Of a DNA stretch of 64,000 bases, positions 38,157 to 47,500 are shown one piece after another. The notes under the pieces are model-generated. The model ran no database searches and was not told the origin of the DNA. It worked only from the letters and a program-made list of their open reading frames with translations. Origin of the DNA: Arthrobacter terricola (lineage in GTDB: Bacteria > Actinomycetota > Actinomycetes > Actinomycetales > Micrococcaceae); assembly GCF_004354015.1 (NCBI RefSeq), contig NZ_SMRU01000009.1, positions 105,708 to 169,707 on the forward strand, read 5' to 3'. Numbering within the stretch: the first letter of the stretch is position 1; each line of letters starts with the position of its first letter. Position numbers and translations under genes: made by a program.

Positions 38157-39428
38157 GTGGACTCCTTCAACAAACTGAGCCTGGTTGACGGGCCCCTTTT
38201 TTGGACTCTTTTAGTCGCCGGCGTGTTGGGCGGCACTTTCCTTCTTTTCCGGCGGCGCTGGAGTTGGCTGCTGTTGATTGTCCTCGCTCTGGCCTTAGCA
38301 TTCGTGGTTGTCTCCATCGCCCACTGGTTGCTGGTCAACGTGCTCCTTGTCTTTCCCGAAGACCTTCCCTTGGACGTGCTGGCGTGGTCTGTGCTGGCCG
38401 TCGCGGCATTGTTTCTTTTCCTTTTCCGGATTCAGGGCTCTTCCTGGCGCGCGAACGCCGCATCCGGAGTCTCCCTTCTTGCTGTCCTTCTTGCGTGCTC
38501 GTTGCAGATCAACAGCTATTTTGGTTTGAACCACACGGTGTCGGACCTCTTAGGACATGAAGTTGGCCGCATTCCCCAGCTTGAGGACGTCTTGACGAAA
38601 AGCGCCGCAGGAGCCTTTTCGGGACCCATGCCCACTGAGGGCCTGGTTCGTAGGGCAACGATCCCTGGAACGAGTTCAGGTTTCAAGGCGCAAGATGCCT
38701 TCATCTATTTGCCACCGGCGTACCTTTCCTCCGAACGGGTCGGTTTACCCTTGCTCGTCCTTTTCGCCGGGCAACCCGGCCGTCCTGCTGATTGGCTGAC
38801 GGGCGGACTCCTCGAACCAACCATGAATACGTTTGCGGCCAAGCATGGAGGCCGGGCGCCCGTTGTGGTGGTGGTCGATCCGAATGGTTCCGATACCGCA
38901 AATACCATGTGCATGGACAGCCGGATCGCCCAAGCGGACACGTACCTTTCAGTCGACGTTCCCCGTTGGATTTCTGCGACGCTGGGGGTGTCTGCGGATC
39001 CGACGAGGTGGGCGGTCGGTGGCTTTTCCTTTGGTGCGACCTGTGCGATGCAGATGACCACGCTGCACCCGGACACTTATTCCTCTTTCATCGCCTTCTC
39101 GGGGGAACGCGAACCCTCGCTCGGACCGGACCGCACACGGACCATTGCGACGGCATTCGGGGGAGATAGCGTGGCTTTCGAAGCACTGACTCCCTTGACG
39201 AACATGAAGCAGCGGAATTACACGGGTCACGCAGGCTTCATCGCGGTTGGTGCTTCAGATTCAGAATTCGGCCGTTTCGCCGACGAACTTGCCGTATCCG
39301 CACGCGCTTCGGGCTTTGAACTCAGGCAGTCTTCGGTAACAGGGGCCGGCCATTCCTGGGCTGTCGCCGTGCAGGAGCTTCCGTCGGCAATGGAGTTCCT
39401 TGCCCCGCGATGGGGACTGAAGCAATGA
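38157..39428 (+). CDS. Membrane-anchored alpha/beta hydrolase (esterase fold)
   Basis: A 423-residue protein with four to five N-terminal transmembrane helices (about 12-130) followed by an extracytoplasmic esterase domain. The nucleophile is S291 in GGFSFGA and the catalytic histidine is H399 in GAGHSW; the fold resembles the esterase D/mycolyltransferase-like group. It overlaps the mprF-type gene by four bases. In P. aeruginosa an extracytoplasmic hydrolase removes alanine from alanyl-phosphatidylglycerol made by its MprF partner, so an aminoacyl-lipid hydrolase role is the best guess, with cell-wall esterase as the alternative. Confidence 0.8.
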   Translation: MDSFNKLSLVDGPLFWTLLVAGVLGGTFLLFRRRWSWLLLIVLALALAFVVVSIAHWLLVNVLLVFPEDLPLDVLAWSVLAVAALFLFLFRIQGSSWRANAASGVSLLAVLLACSLQINSYFGLNHTVSDLLGHEVGRIPQLEDVLTKSAAGAFSGPMPTEGLVRRATIPGTSSGFKAQDAFIYLPPAYLSSERVGLPLLVLFAGQPGRPADWLTGGLLEPTMNTFAAKHGGRAPVVVVVDPNGSDTANTMCMDSRIAQADTYLSVDVPRWISATLGVSADPTRWAVGGFSFGATCAMQMTTLHPDTYSSFIAFSGEREPSLGPDRTRTIATAFGGDSVAFEALTPLTNMKQRNYTGHAGFIAVGASDSEFGRFADELAVSARASGFELRQSSVTGAGHSWAVAVQELPSAMEFLAPRWGLKQ

Positions 39429-41986
39429 GCATCGATGAAGCACAGCGGCAGCAGGAACAGTCGGAAACCCGCGCGGACGCGAAGCCTGCCCGAAAAATGC
39501 TGGCAGCGTTTGGCCGGGTGTTCCTTGAGAAGGTCGCGACCCACATCGGAGCGATTCCGTTCACGGTAGCCGTCCTCGCCCTCTATCTCCTTTCGCCAGC
39601 GATCTTCGACGCCGATGTGGCGGGACCGGACGCGCTGCGTCACCTTGCCAGCGTGAGCGGTGGCGGCTTGAAAGCGGGGGACTGGTGGACCATCTGGACG
39701 TCCCTCGTCTTTGCCGCCAATCCGGCTGATTATGTCCTGAGCGCGCTCCTGCTTCTGGTCCTCCTCGGTTCGTCCGAGCGGAAACTCGGCTGGTTCCGTA
39801 CCGCAGTGGGATTCCTTGGCGGCCAGTTCGCCACTGTGACGGTCTTCCTGCTGGTGGTCCAAATTGCCGCGTACGGCGACGACGGCTGGCTTGGGCGCAT
39901 GATGGATGCCAAGACTTCCGGGCCGCTGCCCGCGATCCTCTTCGTCTCGATGGCAGCCAGCGGACTCCTGCCCACTCTGTGGCGTCGACGCCTCAGGGCA
40001 ACTGTGGTTTCGCTTGCCGTCCTGCTGGTCCTGTACGTGGGCGATCCCTCGGCCGTCATGGCGCTGGCCGGAGCACTCCTGGGCCTTGGTTCCGGCCTTT
40101 GGCTCCAATTCGGACAAGGCATCCAACCAAGCCATCGCGCGACGAGGCGCGAAACGCGGAACCTGCTCTCGCTCATGGTGGCGATTTTCGGCGTCGGGCC
40201 CCTTGTGGCCGGTGCAGTACGGAGTCCGGCAGGACCTTTGGCGCTGCTCCGGGAAATGGTCTTGAACCCCGTGCCCACGCTCACGCAGCTGCAGGCGAAT
40301 TGCGGCGGGACCGTTGATATCCGGTGCCTCGAACTCGGCCGTCAAGGCTATCCCGGGCCGGCAGGTGTTGCCCTCGCGGTGGTTCCCGCGCTGCTGCTCC
40401 TGATTTGTGCAGTAGGCATGCGCCAAGGAAGGCGCCTGGCTTTGAAGATCGCGATCGCGGTTCAACTCGGGGTCGTTGCCTTATCCTTCGCCTATTTGGT
40501 CCTGTTCGCCAGCATTCCGCATTTTCCAGGTCGCGGCCGGACGGTACTGATGGGACCCGCAGTCTTCCACATCCTTACCCTGGTGCTTGTGCCGCTGGTC
40601 CTCGCTGTCCTGCTTTTCCTGTTCCGCGGAAATTTCGTGGTCGGCTCAAGGACGCCGCTTCGACGGAAGATGGCGTGGCTCGTTGGAGCGACGTGGCTGG
40701 TCCTGGCCAGCGCCTATACGGGAGCCTGGCTCGGCGCCGGGGGTCCGGCCCATGACGGGGGAGTACTGGGTCTCGCTGGCGAACTCGTCCGGCAATATTT
40801 GCCGTTGCCGATTCCCGCCACGTTTGGCCGGGTATTCGCCGCGCGGAGTGCCGTGGAATCGATCTTGTTCGCCTGGTCAGGGATTGTTTTCTGGCTGGTT
40901 GCCCTTGCCACTGTGTGGACGTTGCTGCTCAAGCGGCAGCATGGTCCTGGTGGAGATGACCCCGCGCGCTTCTTGGCCAGGGACTTGGTGAGGAAAGGCG
41001 GAGGATCGCTTTCGTGGATGGCGCTGTGGGAGCCCAACAAGTTCTGGTTCACTCCCAACGGGGATGCCGGCATTGCCTACCAGCAACACGGAAATGTCGC
41101 ATTGACCTTGTCCGGACCTTTCGGCGACCTTCGCCACTCCAGCACCGCAACTGAAGGATTCCTCGACTATTGCGCGGACCATGCATTGGTGCCGTGCCTC
41201 TATTCATGCACCGAGGAATTGTGGCCCATGCTCAGGAGCGCGGGATTCCGCCGCATCGCCGTCGCCCAGGAAACCAGGCTATTTGTCCGGGGCCTGGAAT
41301 TCACGGGCAAGGCGTGGCAAAACGTGCGAACGGCAAGGAACCGGGCGGTCAAGGCCGGCGTCGAAGCCCGCTGGGGACGATACTCCGAATTCCCGCAGCA
41401 TGTACGTTCCCAGCTCGGGGAGGTTTCCGAGGAGTGGGCCGCACGGAAAAAGGTGCCGGAAATGGGCTTCACCTTGGGTTCGCTCGACGAGCTCATGGAT
41501 GACGATGTTTTGTGCTGCGTCGCCGTGGACGGCAAGGGGTTCGTCTATGGTGTGACCAGTTGGTTGCCGGTCTTCCGCGAGGGCAAGGTGGTCAGCTGGA
41601 CGTTGGACTTCATGAGGCGGCGCAGTGACGCCTTTCCGGGGCTCATGGAGTTCATGATTGCCTCGGCCGTACAGGAGTTGCGGCACGACGTGGAGGTCAT
41701 ATCCCTCTCCGGCTCTCCCTTGGCCGCCGAGCCCGATGAATCGCACGGCGGGGAAGCAGGTCTCGCCGATATCCTCGATCTGGTCGGCAGGACGTTGGAG
41801 CCCGTCTATGGTTTCCGATCTTTGGCCCGCTTTAAATCCAGGTTCCAGCCCGAGTACAGGACGTTGTACATGTACTACCAGGACAGCTTGGAGATTCCGG
41901 CGATCGGGGCCGCATTAAGCCGCGCATATTTGCCAGGCTTGTCTGTTCGCCAAACTGCCAGGCTACTCCGGACACTCGTTGCCTAA
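39425..41986 (+). CDS. Phosphatidylglycerol lysyl/alanyltransferase (MprF/LPG synthetase family)
   Basis: An 853-residue protein. The first 510 residues hold about a dozen hydrophobic segments; the C-terminal roughly 340 residues form the DUF2156 (GNAT-like) aminoacyltransferase domain, with FTPNGDAGIAYQQHGNVAL, the characteristic KAWQNVRTARNRAVKAGV and GLMEFMIASAVQEL. Such enzymes move lysine, alanine or arginine from charged tRNA to phosphatidylglycerol or diacylglycerol, lowering surface negative charge and conferring antimicrobial-peptide tolerance. The ATG at 39425 overlaps the hydrolase stop. Which amino acid is used cannot be told from sequence. Confidence 0.9.
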   Translation: MSIDEAQRQQEQSETRADAKPARKMLAAFGRVFLEKVATHIGAIPFTVAVLALYLLSPAIFDADVAGPDALRHLASVSGGGLKAGDWWTIWTSLVFAANPADYVLSALLLLVLLGSSERKLGWFRTAVGFLGGQFATVTVFLLVVQIAAYGDDGWLGRMMDAKTSGPLPAILFVSMAASGLLPTLWRRRLRATVVSLAVLLVLYVGDPSAVMALAGALLGLGSGLWLQFGQGIQPSHRATRRETRNLLSLMVAIFGVGPLVAGAVRSPAGPLALLREMVLNPVPTLTQLQANCGGTVDIRCLELGRQGYPGPAGVALAVVPALLLLICAVGMRQGRRLALKIAIAVQLGVVALSFAYLVLFASIPHFPGRGRTVLMGPAVFHILTLVLVPLVLAVLLFLFRGNFVVGSRTPLRRKMAWLVGATWLVLASAYTGAWLGAGGPAHDGGVLGLAGELVRQYLPLPIPATFGRVFAARSAVESILFAWSGIVFWLVALATVWTLLLKRQHGPGGDDPARFLARDLVRKGGGSLSWMALWEPNKFWFTPNGDAGIAYQQHGNVALTLSGPFGDLRHSSTATEGFLDYCADHALVPCLYSCTEELWPMLRSAGFRRIAVAQETRLFVRGLEFTGKAWQNVRTARNRAVKAGVEARWGRYSEFPQHVRSQLGEVSEEWAARKKVPEMGFTLGSLDELMDDDVLCCVAVDGKGFVYGVTSWLPVFREGKVVSWTLDFMRRRSDAFPGLMEFMIASAVQELRHDVEVISLSGSPLAAEPDESHGGEAGLADILDLVGRTLEPVYGFRSLARFKSRFQPEYRTLYMYYQDSLEIPAIGAALSRAYLPGLSVRQTARLLRTLVA

Positions 41987-42085
41987 GCAGGCAACAGACG
42001 CTCAGCTGTTGTAATATTCGCGCTTTAAGACGTCAAAAGCGCCATTAGTTTCCTCCGAATAAGAAACTCTTGCGAAATACAGGAA

Positions 42086-42116
42086 AAGGGGTCCCGCGGC
42101 CTGCGCGGAACCCCTT
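42086..42116 (-). terminator. Terminator of the cold-shock gene
   Basis: A hairpin with AAGGGG/CCCCTT outer stem and a CGCG inner stem, followed by four T on the minus strand, lies 35 bases after the csp stop. Confidence 0.75.
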
Positions 42117-42151
42117 CATGAAATCTGCGAAGCAGAATTCAAGCGGCCAAA

Positions 42152-42355
42152 CTAGATGGCGGTGACGCCCGTGGCCTGCGGACCCTTCGCGCCCTGACCG
42201 ATCTCGAACTGAACACGCTGGTTCTCGTCGAGGGTACGGAAGCCGCCGGTCTGGATCTCGGAGTAGTGGACAAAGACGTCGCCTTCAGCGTCGTCCGGGG
42301 TGATGAAGCCGAAGCCCTTTTCAGCGTTGAACCACTTGACAGTGCCCAGTGCCAT
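42152..42355 (-). CDS. Cold-shock protein (CspA family)
   Basis: A 67-residue OB-fold RNA chaperone. RNP1 is KGFGFI (13-18) and RNP2 VFVHY (27-31); [14 protein letters not shown] is the canonical start. A strong GAGGAG Shine-Dalgarno and an A-rich spacer precede the ATG. The long structured leader and its own terminator are typical of an independent, highly expressed gene. Confidence 0.97.
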   Translation of the reverse strand: MALGTVKWFNAEKGFGFITPDDAEGDVFVHYSEIQTGGFRTLDENQRVQFEIGQGAKGPQATGVTAI

Positions 42356-42441
42356 TTTTTGTTTCTCCTCATTGTGGAACTTTTAAGTTCGGCACACGGC
42401 GTGCCGGCCTTGTTACTCCGCGAGAAGACCTGGTATTCCCT

Positions 42442-42494
42442 CCAAGCCGGGCTTGGCTGGCAGGAGCTTCACGCTCGCAACACGTCTTGCGAGC
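42442..42494 (-). promoter_or_regulatory. Two hairpins in the csp 5' leader
   Basis: CCAAGC-cgg-GCTTGG (42442-42456) and GCTCGCAA-cacgtc-TTGCGAGC (42473-42494) lie in the non-coding 290 bases upstream of csp. Cold-shock leaders are often structured and temperature-responsive; a similar role is inferred. Confidence 0.55.
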
Positions 42495-42644
42495 ATGAAT
42501 CACACCTACACAAAGACTGCTACAACACTTTCATGGCGGCTACGGGAGGTCAACGGTCTGCTCGGGAATTCCGGCAAAATTTAAGTAAAAAGAAGGTGAC
42601 GCCAAAAAGGGTAGGTGGCCCATTGGGGCGCACTTGAATTCCGC

Positions 42645-43892
42645 CTACGCTATCCAATCCCCATTGCGCAATACCGCGGCAAGCTGCAGTTCCTTGTCCA
42701 CCACCACGAGGTCCCCCCGCAAGCCCCTGCGAAGGCCCCCGAGTTCGTCCGAAAGCCCCAGGACAGCCGCGGGCACCGCCGTCGCCGATGACACGGCGTC
42801 GGCGAGTCCGACGCCGGCGCGCACGGTGTGCCGCACGACGTCGAGCATTGTGGCGGTGCCGCCGGCGATGGAACCCGTCGAGTCCAAAGTGGCCACGCCG
42901 TTCGTCACCGTCACAGGAGACGGGCCAAGCATGTAGTTTCCGTCGGAAAGCCCGGCGGCGGCCATCGAGTCCGTGACGAGGACGATATTCGAGGCACCCA
43001 CGAGCTGGAAGACAGTCGCGACCATGCTGGGATCCAGGTGTGTGCCGTCCGCGATCAGCTCCAGCACCGCCTTGCCTTCTTGGGCGGTGCGGAGGCAGGC
43101 CGACACAGGGCCGGGGGTGCGATGGTGCATGGGCGGCATCCCGTTGAACAAATGCGTGACTGTCGGCAGGGAGCTGACACCGTCGAAGCCGGCAGATTCC
43201 AGGCCCTCGCGCGCGGCGGCCAAGGACGCGGCCGCCGTCGCGTCGTCGCAATCCGTGTGACCAAGCGACGGGGTGACGCCGTGGAACGTCATGAGGTCCA
43301 CGAGTTCGGCAGCGCCAGGCAACTCAGGCGCGTAGGTCATGGTGGCCAGCTTGCCCGCCGCCGCTTCGACGAGCTCGTTCAAGAGCCCGAGGTCTGGCTC
43401 CAGCAGGTAGGCGGGGTTCTGGGCGCCGCACCGCGCATGCGAGAGGAACGGTCCCTCGAGGTGGATTCCGGCAACCAGCCCTTCGTCGGCCAGGCGCACG
43501 AAGAGTTCAATTCCGCGCAGGAGGTCTTCGCGCGGCGCGGTAACCATGCTGGCCAGGAACGTTGTGGTTCCGGAACGGTGAAGGAAATCGATGGCCTTCC
43601 GGGCGGACGCCTCTTCCGCGCCGGGGAAGTCGCCCCCGTTGCCACCGTGGCAATGCACGTCCACGAATCCGGGGACGAGGTACCGTTCGGACGGGAGATC
43701 GGTCCTGAGGGTTTCCTCGAAGCCTTCGAAGGAACCCTCGTCAAACTCTGCGGCGACCCCGGAGAAAACGATGCGGCCGTCTTCGACGGCCACCAGGCCG
43801 TCCTCGATCACCGTGGCGTCCGTGACGATCGTTCCGGTGATGAGGTGGCGTACGGGCGCAGACGAGAATGTTGGCTGGTCTGTGGCAGTCAT
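42645..43892 (-). CDS. nagA: N-acetylglucosamine-6-phosphate deacetylase
   Basis: A 415-residue amidohydrolase that removes acetate from GlcNAc-6-P, feeding nagB. The metal-binding HCHGG (80-84), HLEGPFLSHARCGAQNP, HLFNGMPPMHHR and the late VTDSMAAAGLSDG motifs are intact. Its partner nagB lies 10 kb downstream, so amino-sugar use is split between two loci in this window. It starts at ATG 43892 and ends before the csp leader. Confidence 0.95.
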   Translation of the reverse strand: MTATDQPTFSSAPVRHLITGTIVTDATVIEDGLVAVEDGRIVFSGVAAEFDEGSFEGFEETLRTDLPSERYLVPGFVDVHCHGGNGGDFPGAEEASARKAIDFLHRSGTTTFLASMVTAPREDLLRGIELFVRLADEGLVAGIHLEGPFLSHARCGAQNPAYLLEPDLGLLNELVEAAAGKLATMTYAPELPGAAELVDLMTFHGVTPSLGHTDCDDATAAASLAAAREGLESAGFDGVSSLPTVTHLFNGMPPMHHRTPGPVSACLRTAQEGKAVLELIADGTHLDPSMVATVFQLVGASNIVLVTDSMAAAGLSDGNYMLGPSPVTVTNGVATLDSTGSIAGGTATMLDVVRHTVRAGVGLADAVSSATAVPAAVLGLSDELGGLRRGLRGDLVVVDKELQLAAVLRNGDWIA

Positions 43893-43973
43893 GGTTCGAT
43901 TCTAGTTGCCGGTGTCCAGCAGGCGCCGGTGCGGAACTTTGAGCAGGTGCGGGAACCTGGCGGCGGTGGAAAC

Positions 43974-44678
43974 CTAGAACAGCCGGCTCTCGGAATCGTC
44001 GACGCCGCGCATAGCGTCATAGTCCAAAGTGACGCAATCGATTCCGCGGTCGTTGGCAAGGACTTTCGCCTGTGGCTTGATCTGCTGGGCGGCGAAAATG
44101 CCGCGTACCGGCGCCAACAGGGGGTCGCGGTTGAGAAGTTCGAGGTAGCGCGTGAGCTGCTCGACGCCGTCGATATCGCCGCGCCGTTTGAGTTCGACGG
44201 CGACCGTCCCGCCTTGTCCGTCCCGGGCGAGGATGTCCACGGGACCGATAGCAGTGAAGTATTCCCTCCGGATGAGGGAGTAGCCGGGACCGAGCGTCTC
44301 GATCTGCTCGGCCAAAAGACGCTGCAAGTCCGCTTCGACGCCGTCCTTGATGAGCCCGGGGTCTACGCCGAGTTCGTGGGAAGTGTCATGGACGTGCTCG
44401 TAGATGTTGATGATGAGCCGGTCGTCGGTCTTGGCGGACTGCACCGACCACTGCTCCACGACGCCTTCTTCGACGTCCGTCTCCTCAGGGGTTGTCACGC
44501 GCAAAGTAGCGGGCGGACTCATCCAGTTCAGCGGTTTGTAGGAACCGCCGTCGGAGTGCACCAGCACCGAGCCATCAGCCTTGACGAGCAAGAGCCGGGT
44601 GGCCAGGGGAAGGTGGGCCTTGAGGCGGCCGACGTAATCAACGGAACAACGGGCTATGACGAGTCGCACCCGCTCCAC
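43974..44678 (-). CDS. nucS: Mismatch-specific endonuclease NucS/EndoMS
   Basis: A 234-residue nuclease that makes double-strand cuts at mismatches, the non-canonical mismatch repair of actinobacteria and some archaea lacking MutS/Mut[16 protein letters not shown] opens the N-terminal domain; the C-terminal RecB-like catalytic core has the GPVDILARD and AVELKRR motifs. The C-terminal tail (DDSESRLF) resembles the beta-clamp-binding end. The GTG at 44678 follows AGAGGAAG. Confidence 0.95.
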   Translation of the reverse strand: MERVRLVIARCSVDYVGRLKAHLPLATRLLLVKADGSVLVHSDGGSYKPLNWMSPPATLRVTTPEETDVEEGVVEQWSVQSAKTDDRLIINIYEHVHDTSHELGVDPGLIKDGVEADLQRLLAEQIETLGPGYSLIRREYFTAIGPVDILARDGQGGTVAVELKRRGDIDGVEQLTRYLELLNRDPLLAPVRGIFAAQQIKPQAKVLANDRGIDCVTLDYDAMRGVDDSESRLF

Positions 44679-44738
44679 TTTACTTCCTCTGGCGCTCCCT
44701 CTGGCGATCGGGCCTGTCTGCTGGGGCAGAATGGAGTC

Positions 44739-45071
44739 ATGCCTCGCTCCAACCGTCCCCGGCGTTCCGAATCAGCGAAAGCCAGCTGGAAACGGACCGG
44801 GCAGTCGCCGGACCTGGATTTGGAGCGTGCCCGGGCGGGGATCGCCCGCCGGGAAAGTGCGCCGGACGGCGACTGGATGGTCCGGACCATGACGGCGCGC
44901 AATGCCGAGAAGACGTACATCTGCCCCGGTTGTCACACGGCGATCATGCCGGGGATCGCACACTTGGTGGTGTGGTCGGATACACACCTTTTCGGCGCCG
45001 CCGCCGGACTGGCGGAACGCCGCCACTGGCACACCAATTGCTGGACCGGCCGGACGTACAGGTACCGCTGA
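44739..45071 (+). CDS. Small conserved actinobacterial protein with zinc-ribbon-like motif
   Basis: A 110-residue basic protein. The C-terminal part has CPGCHTAI and later HWHTNC, consistent with a zinc site; the N-terminal 50 residues are arginine/serine-rich. Similar proteins are often annotated as ATP/GTP-binding, but no P-loop is present. It lies divergently from nucS, so the two share a promoter region. Function unknown. Confidence 0.7.
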   Translation: MPRSNRPRRSESAKASWKRTGQSPDLDLERARAGIARRESAPDGDWMVRTMTARNAEKTYICPGCHTAIMPGIAHLVVWSDTHLFGAAAGLAERRHWHTNCWTGRTYRYR

Positions 45072-45089
45072 GCACTTAGGCTTGGAAAC

Positions 45090-45884
45090 ATGAGTTTCGA
45101 TCCTGCGTCCCTCGTTTTCAGCCAGCCCGAATCGGCCACGGAAATCCGCGCGTCCACCGTATTGCCCGCGCGCCGGGAAAACGTGGAGTTCGTGACCGAA
45201 GACGGAAAGCTGCTAGTGGGCGAGCTGGCGACTCCCGAATCGGGGGAGATCGTGGCGACGCTCATCACCCTGCACCCCTTGCCCACGCACGGCGGTTTCA
45301 TGGATTCGCACGTTTACCGCAAAGCCTCCTACCGGCTCCCGGCCCTGGCCGGCGTCGCGGTCCTGCGCTTCAATACGCGTGGCACTCACTCCCCACGGGG
45401 CACCAGCCAAGGGCACTTTGAAGAGGGCATCGGCGAGCGTTACGACGTCGAGGCCGCCGTTCGCTTCGCTGTCGAGCGCGGGCTGCCGAACCGCTGGCTA
45501 GTGGGTTGGTCCTTCGGCACCGAACTGGCTTTGATGTACGGCGCGGTCGAACCCGTCGCCTCACAGATCGAGGGCGCTGTGCTGTTGTCCCCACCGCTGC
45601 ACCGGGCCACGGACGTGCATTTGAAGCAATGGGCGGCCTCGGGCATGCCCCTGACCGTTCTGGTGCCGGAACACGACGATTACCTCCAACCCGCGGAAGC
45701 CGCTGATCGCTTCGTGCTCGTGCCCCAGGCGCGCGTGCTGGGAGTCGACGGCGCCAAGCACCTTTGGGTGGGCGAGAAGTATGCGGCACGTGTCCTGGAC
45801 GAGATTGTGGACGACGTCACGCCGTCGGGATCGGGCGTCGAAGGACTCCCGCGCCAATGGAGCGGCCCGGTCGCCACGGCCTAG
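45090..45884 (+). CDS. Alpha/beta hydrolase
   Basis: A 264-residue hydrolase. The nucleophile is S141 in VGWSFGTELALM; the acid is probably in LVPEHDDYLQP and the histidine in DGAKHLW. RGTHSPRGTS provides the oxyanion-region loop near residues 98-106. No signal peptide is visible, so it is cytoplasmic. It starts 18 bases after the small zinc protein. Substrate unknown. Confidence 0.85.
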   Translation: MSFDPASLVFSQPESATEIRASTVLPARRENVEFVTEDGKLLVGELATPESGEIVATLITLHPLPTHGGFMDSHVYRKASYRLPALAGVAVLRFNTRGTHSPRGTSQGHFEEGIGERYDVEAAVRFAVERGLPNRWLVGWSFGTELALMYGAVEPVASQIEGAVLLSPPLHRATDVHLKQWAASGMPLTVLVPEHDDYLQPAEAADRFVLVPQARVLGVDGAKHLWVGEKYAARVLDEIVDDVTPSGSGVEGLPRQWSGPVATA

Positions 45885-45910
45885 GTAGCTGCGGTTCCCG
45901 TCCGCGGGCC

Positions 45911-45985
45911 GGTCAGTGCCCGACGGCGGCCCGCGGCCTGGTCAGTGCCGGTCCGGTCAGCGTCGGTCCCGTTAGTGCCGGTCTT
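45911..45985. repeat. Degenerate 15-bp tandem repeats beyond the AI-2E exporter stop
   Basis: Variants of GGTCAGTGCCGG recur four to five times from 45911 to 45985, straddling the exporter stop. On the minus strand each unit carries a stop codon in the exporter frame, as if the gene tail had been duplicated. A 9-bp inverted repeat (45902-45910/45928-45936) lies beside them. Confidence 0.6.
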
Positions 45986-47294
45986 GGCGGGCGATGAAGA
46001 CTTCCTTCATGAGCAGCATGATGGCTGCCGCGGTCGGAATGGCGATCAAGGCGCCAAGGACCCCGAGCAGGCTGCCGCCGGCGATCACCGAGATGACGGC
46101 GACTGCTCCGGGAACAGCCACGGCCTTCTGCATGATGCGCGGCGAAATGAAGTACGCCTCGAATTGGAGGTAGGCGAAGTAGCAGATGGCATAGACCAAC
46201 GCCGTCTGCCAGCCGGCCGTGAGGGCAACCAGGATGACCACGACGGCGGCAATCATGCCGCCCACCAGCGGGATGAAGGCGAGCAACGCCACCACGAACG
46301 CCAGCAGGACGCTGAACGGAATACGCAGGATGCTCATGACGATGAAGGCATACAGGGCGTTGAGCAAAGCCACGCACACCTGCCCGATGACGTAGTTGCC
46401 TACGGAACGGGTGATTTCCTCGGACAATGCCTCCACACGGACCCTGCGGGAGCGTGGAGCAAGGCGGTAGCCCCATCTCTTCATGGCAGGAAGGGCGCCT
46501 AGGAAGTAGAGGCTCAGGACCAGGACGATGAGCGTACCGAAGATGCCGTTGGCAACAGTGGACCCGAATCCGACGACGCCGCCGAAAATACCGCCCATGG
46601 CGTCCGGGTTCTTGACGAACTTGTCCAGCTCCTGGCTGATCCTGTCGCGCACGCCGAATTGGCTGTCCAAGGAACGGAAGAAATCGGAATCCACGAAGCT
46701 CCGGATCCAATCCGGGGCCTCCCGGACGATCTGGGTTACCTGTTCCACGATCGTGGGAATGAGGGTGGCGAAAAAGGCCGCCACTCCGGCGACGAGGGCT
46801 CCTACGGCAATGACGACGCCGGCGGGCCGCGGGACCTTCCGGCTTTCGAACCAGCGGACCACCGGGTCGAGGCCAAGTGCAATGAACAGTGCGGTCACGA
46901 TCCACAACAGCAGCTGGGCTGTGTTCATGCCGATGTAATACAGCATGAGTGCGACGCCGACGCCCGCGGTTCCCATGAATCCGACGTAGAGCGGATGCTG
47001 CGAAGACATCCGCGGACCGGGGGAGCCGAAACGTGGACCGTCTGTTTCGTCCTCTTCGACGTCGGACGCCATATCGCGTTCGAGGTCCGGCGGCATTTCG
47101 AAACGGACCCTGGGCTGTGCGCCGGGAATGGGCTGGCGCAATCGCCGAACGAAGGATGCCATCAGGCCGTCTCCATGGTCCCGGACGTTGTTGCCAGGGC
47201 CGCTGGAGCCGTTGCCGTTGGGGCCAGCGCCATTGGACGAACCCTCCCGGCCGTCCCCGGGGCCTGGGAGACTCGGATCCTTGCGCTCTTTCAC
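45972..47294 (-). CDS. AI-2E family transporter
   Basis: A 440-residue membrane protein. Residues 1-95 are polar and glycine/asparagine-rich, followed by about eight transmembrane helices typical of the AI-2E (TqsA/YdiK) family, including VVRWFESRKVPRPAGV and the GGMIAAVVVILVAL region. The family exports autoinducer-2 or other small molecules, or moves Na+/H+; the substrate here is unknown. It is divergent from the large unrecognised envelope protein. Confidence 0.9.
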   Translation of the reverse strand: MKERKDPSLPGPGDGREGSSNGAGPNGNGSSGPGNNVRDHGDGLMASFVRRLRQPIPGAQPRVRFEMPPDLERDMASDVEEDETDGPRFGSPGPRMSSQHPLYVGFMGTAGVGVALMLYYIGMNTAQLLLWIVTALFIALGLDPVVRWFESRKVPRPAGVVIAVGALVAGVAAFFATLIPTIVEQVTQIVREAPDWIRSFVDSDFFRSLDSQFGVRDRISQELDKFVKNPDAMGGIFGGVVGFGSTVANGIFGTLIVLVLSLYFLGALPAMKRWGYRLAPRSRRVRVEALSEEITRSVGNYVIGQVCVALLNALYAFIVMSILRIPFSVLLAFVVALLAFIPLVGGMIAAVVVILVALTAGWQTALVYAICYFAYLQFEAYFISPRIMQKAVAVPGAVAVISVIAGGSLLGVLGALIAIPTAAAIMLLMKEVFIARQDRH

Positions 47295-47446
47295 GTGGTT
47301 TCGCTGCCTTTTCGTTCCGCGATCAGGCCCCGGCGGCGCCCGATATCATGTTGTTCGCCACACTATCAGCCGCGCGGAATTGCCGGTTTCCCGCGGTTAA
47401 CCGGGGGCCGGCAGCTCGTTGGCGGACGGCGCCGAACTGACTCGAA

Positions 47447-47464
47447 GGTAACGAAACCGTTACC
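47447..47464. promoter_or_regulatory. GTAAC-n6-GTTAC box, candidate MtrA/GlnR-type site
   Basis: GGTAACG-AAAC-CGTTACC is a perfect palindrome that also fits the direct-repeat pattern GTnAC-n6-GTnAC known for MtrA-type response regulators. It lies about 37 bases before the GTG of the large envelope protein gene. Confidence 0.4.
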
Positions 47465-47500
47465 CTTGTAGTTCAACGACCGCTGATGATAGGTATTCCT

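Noticed and set aside
42828..44738. Long plus-strand frame opposite nagA and nucS
   Set aside because: Only its last 110 codons (from 44739) form a real gene; the rest mirrors two certain genes.
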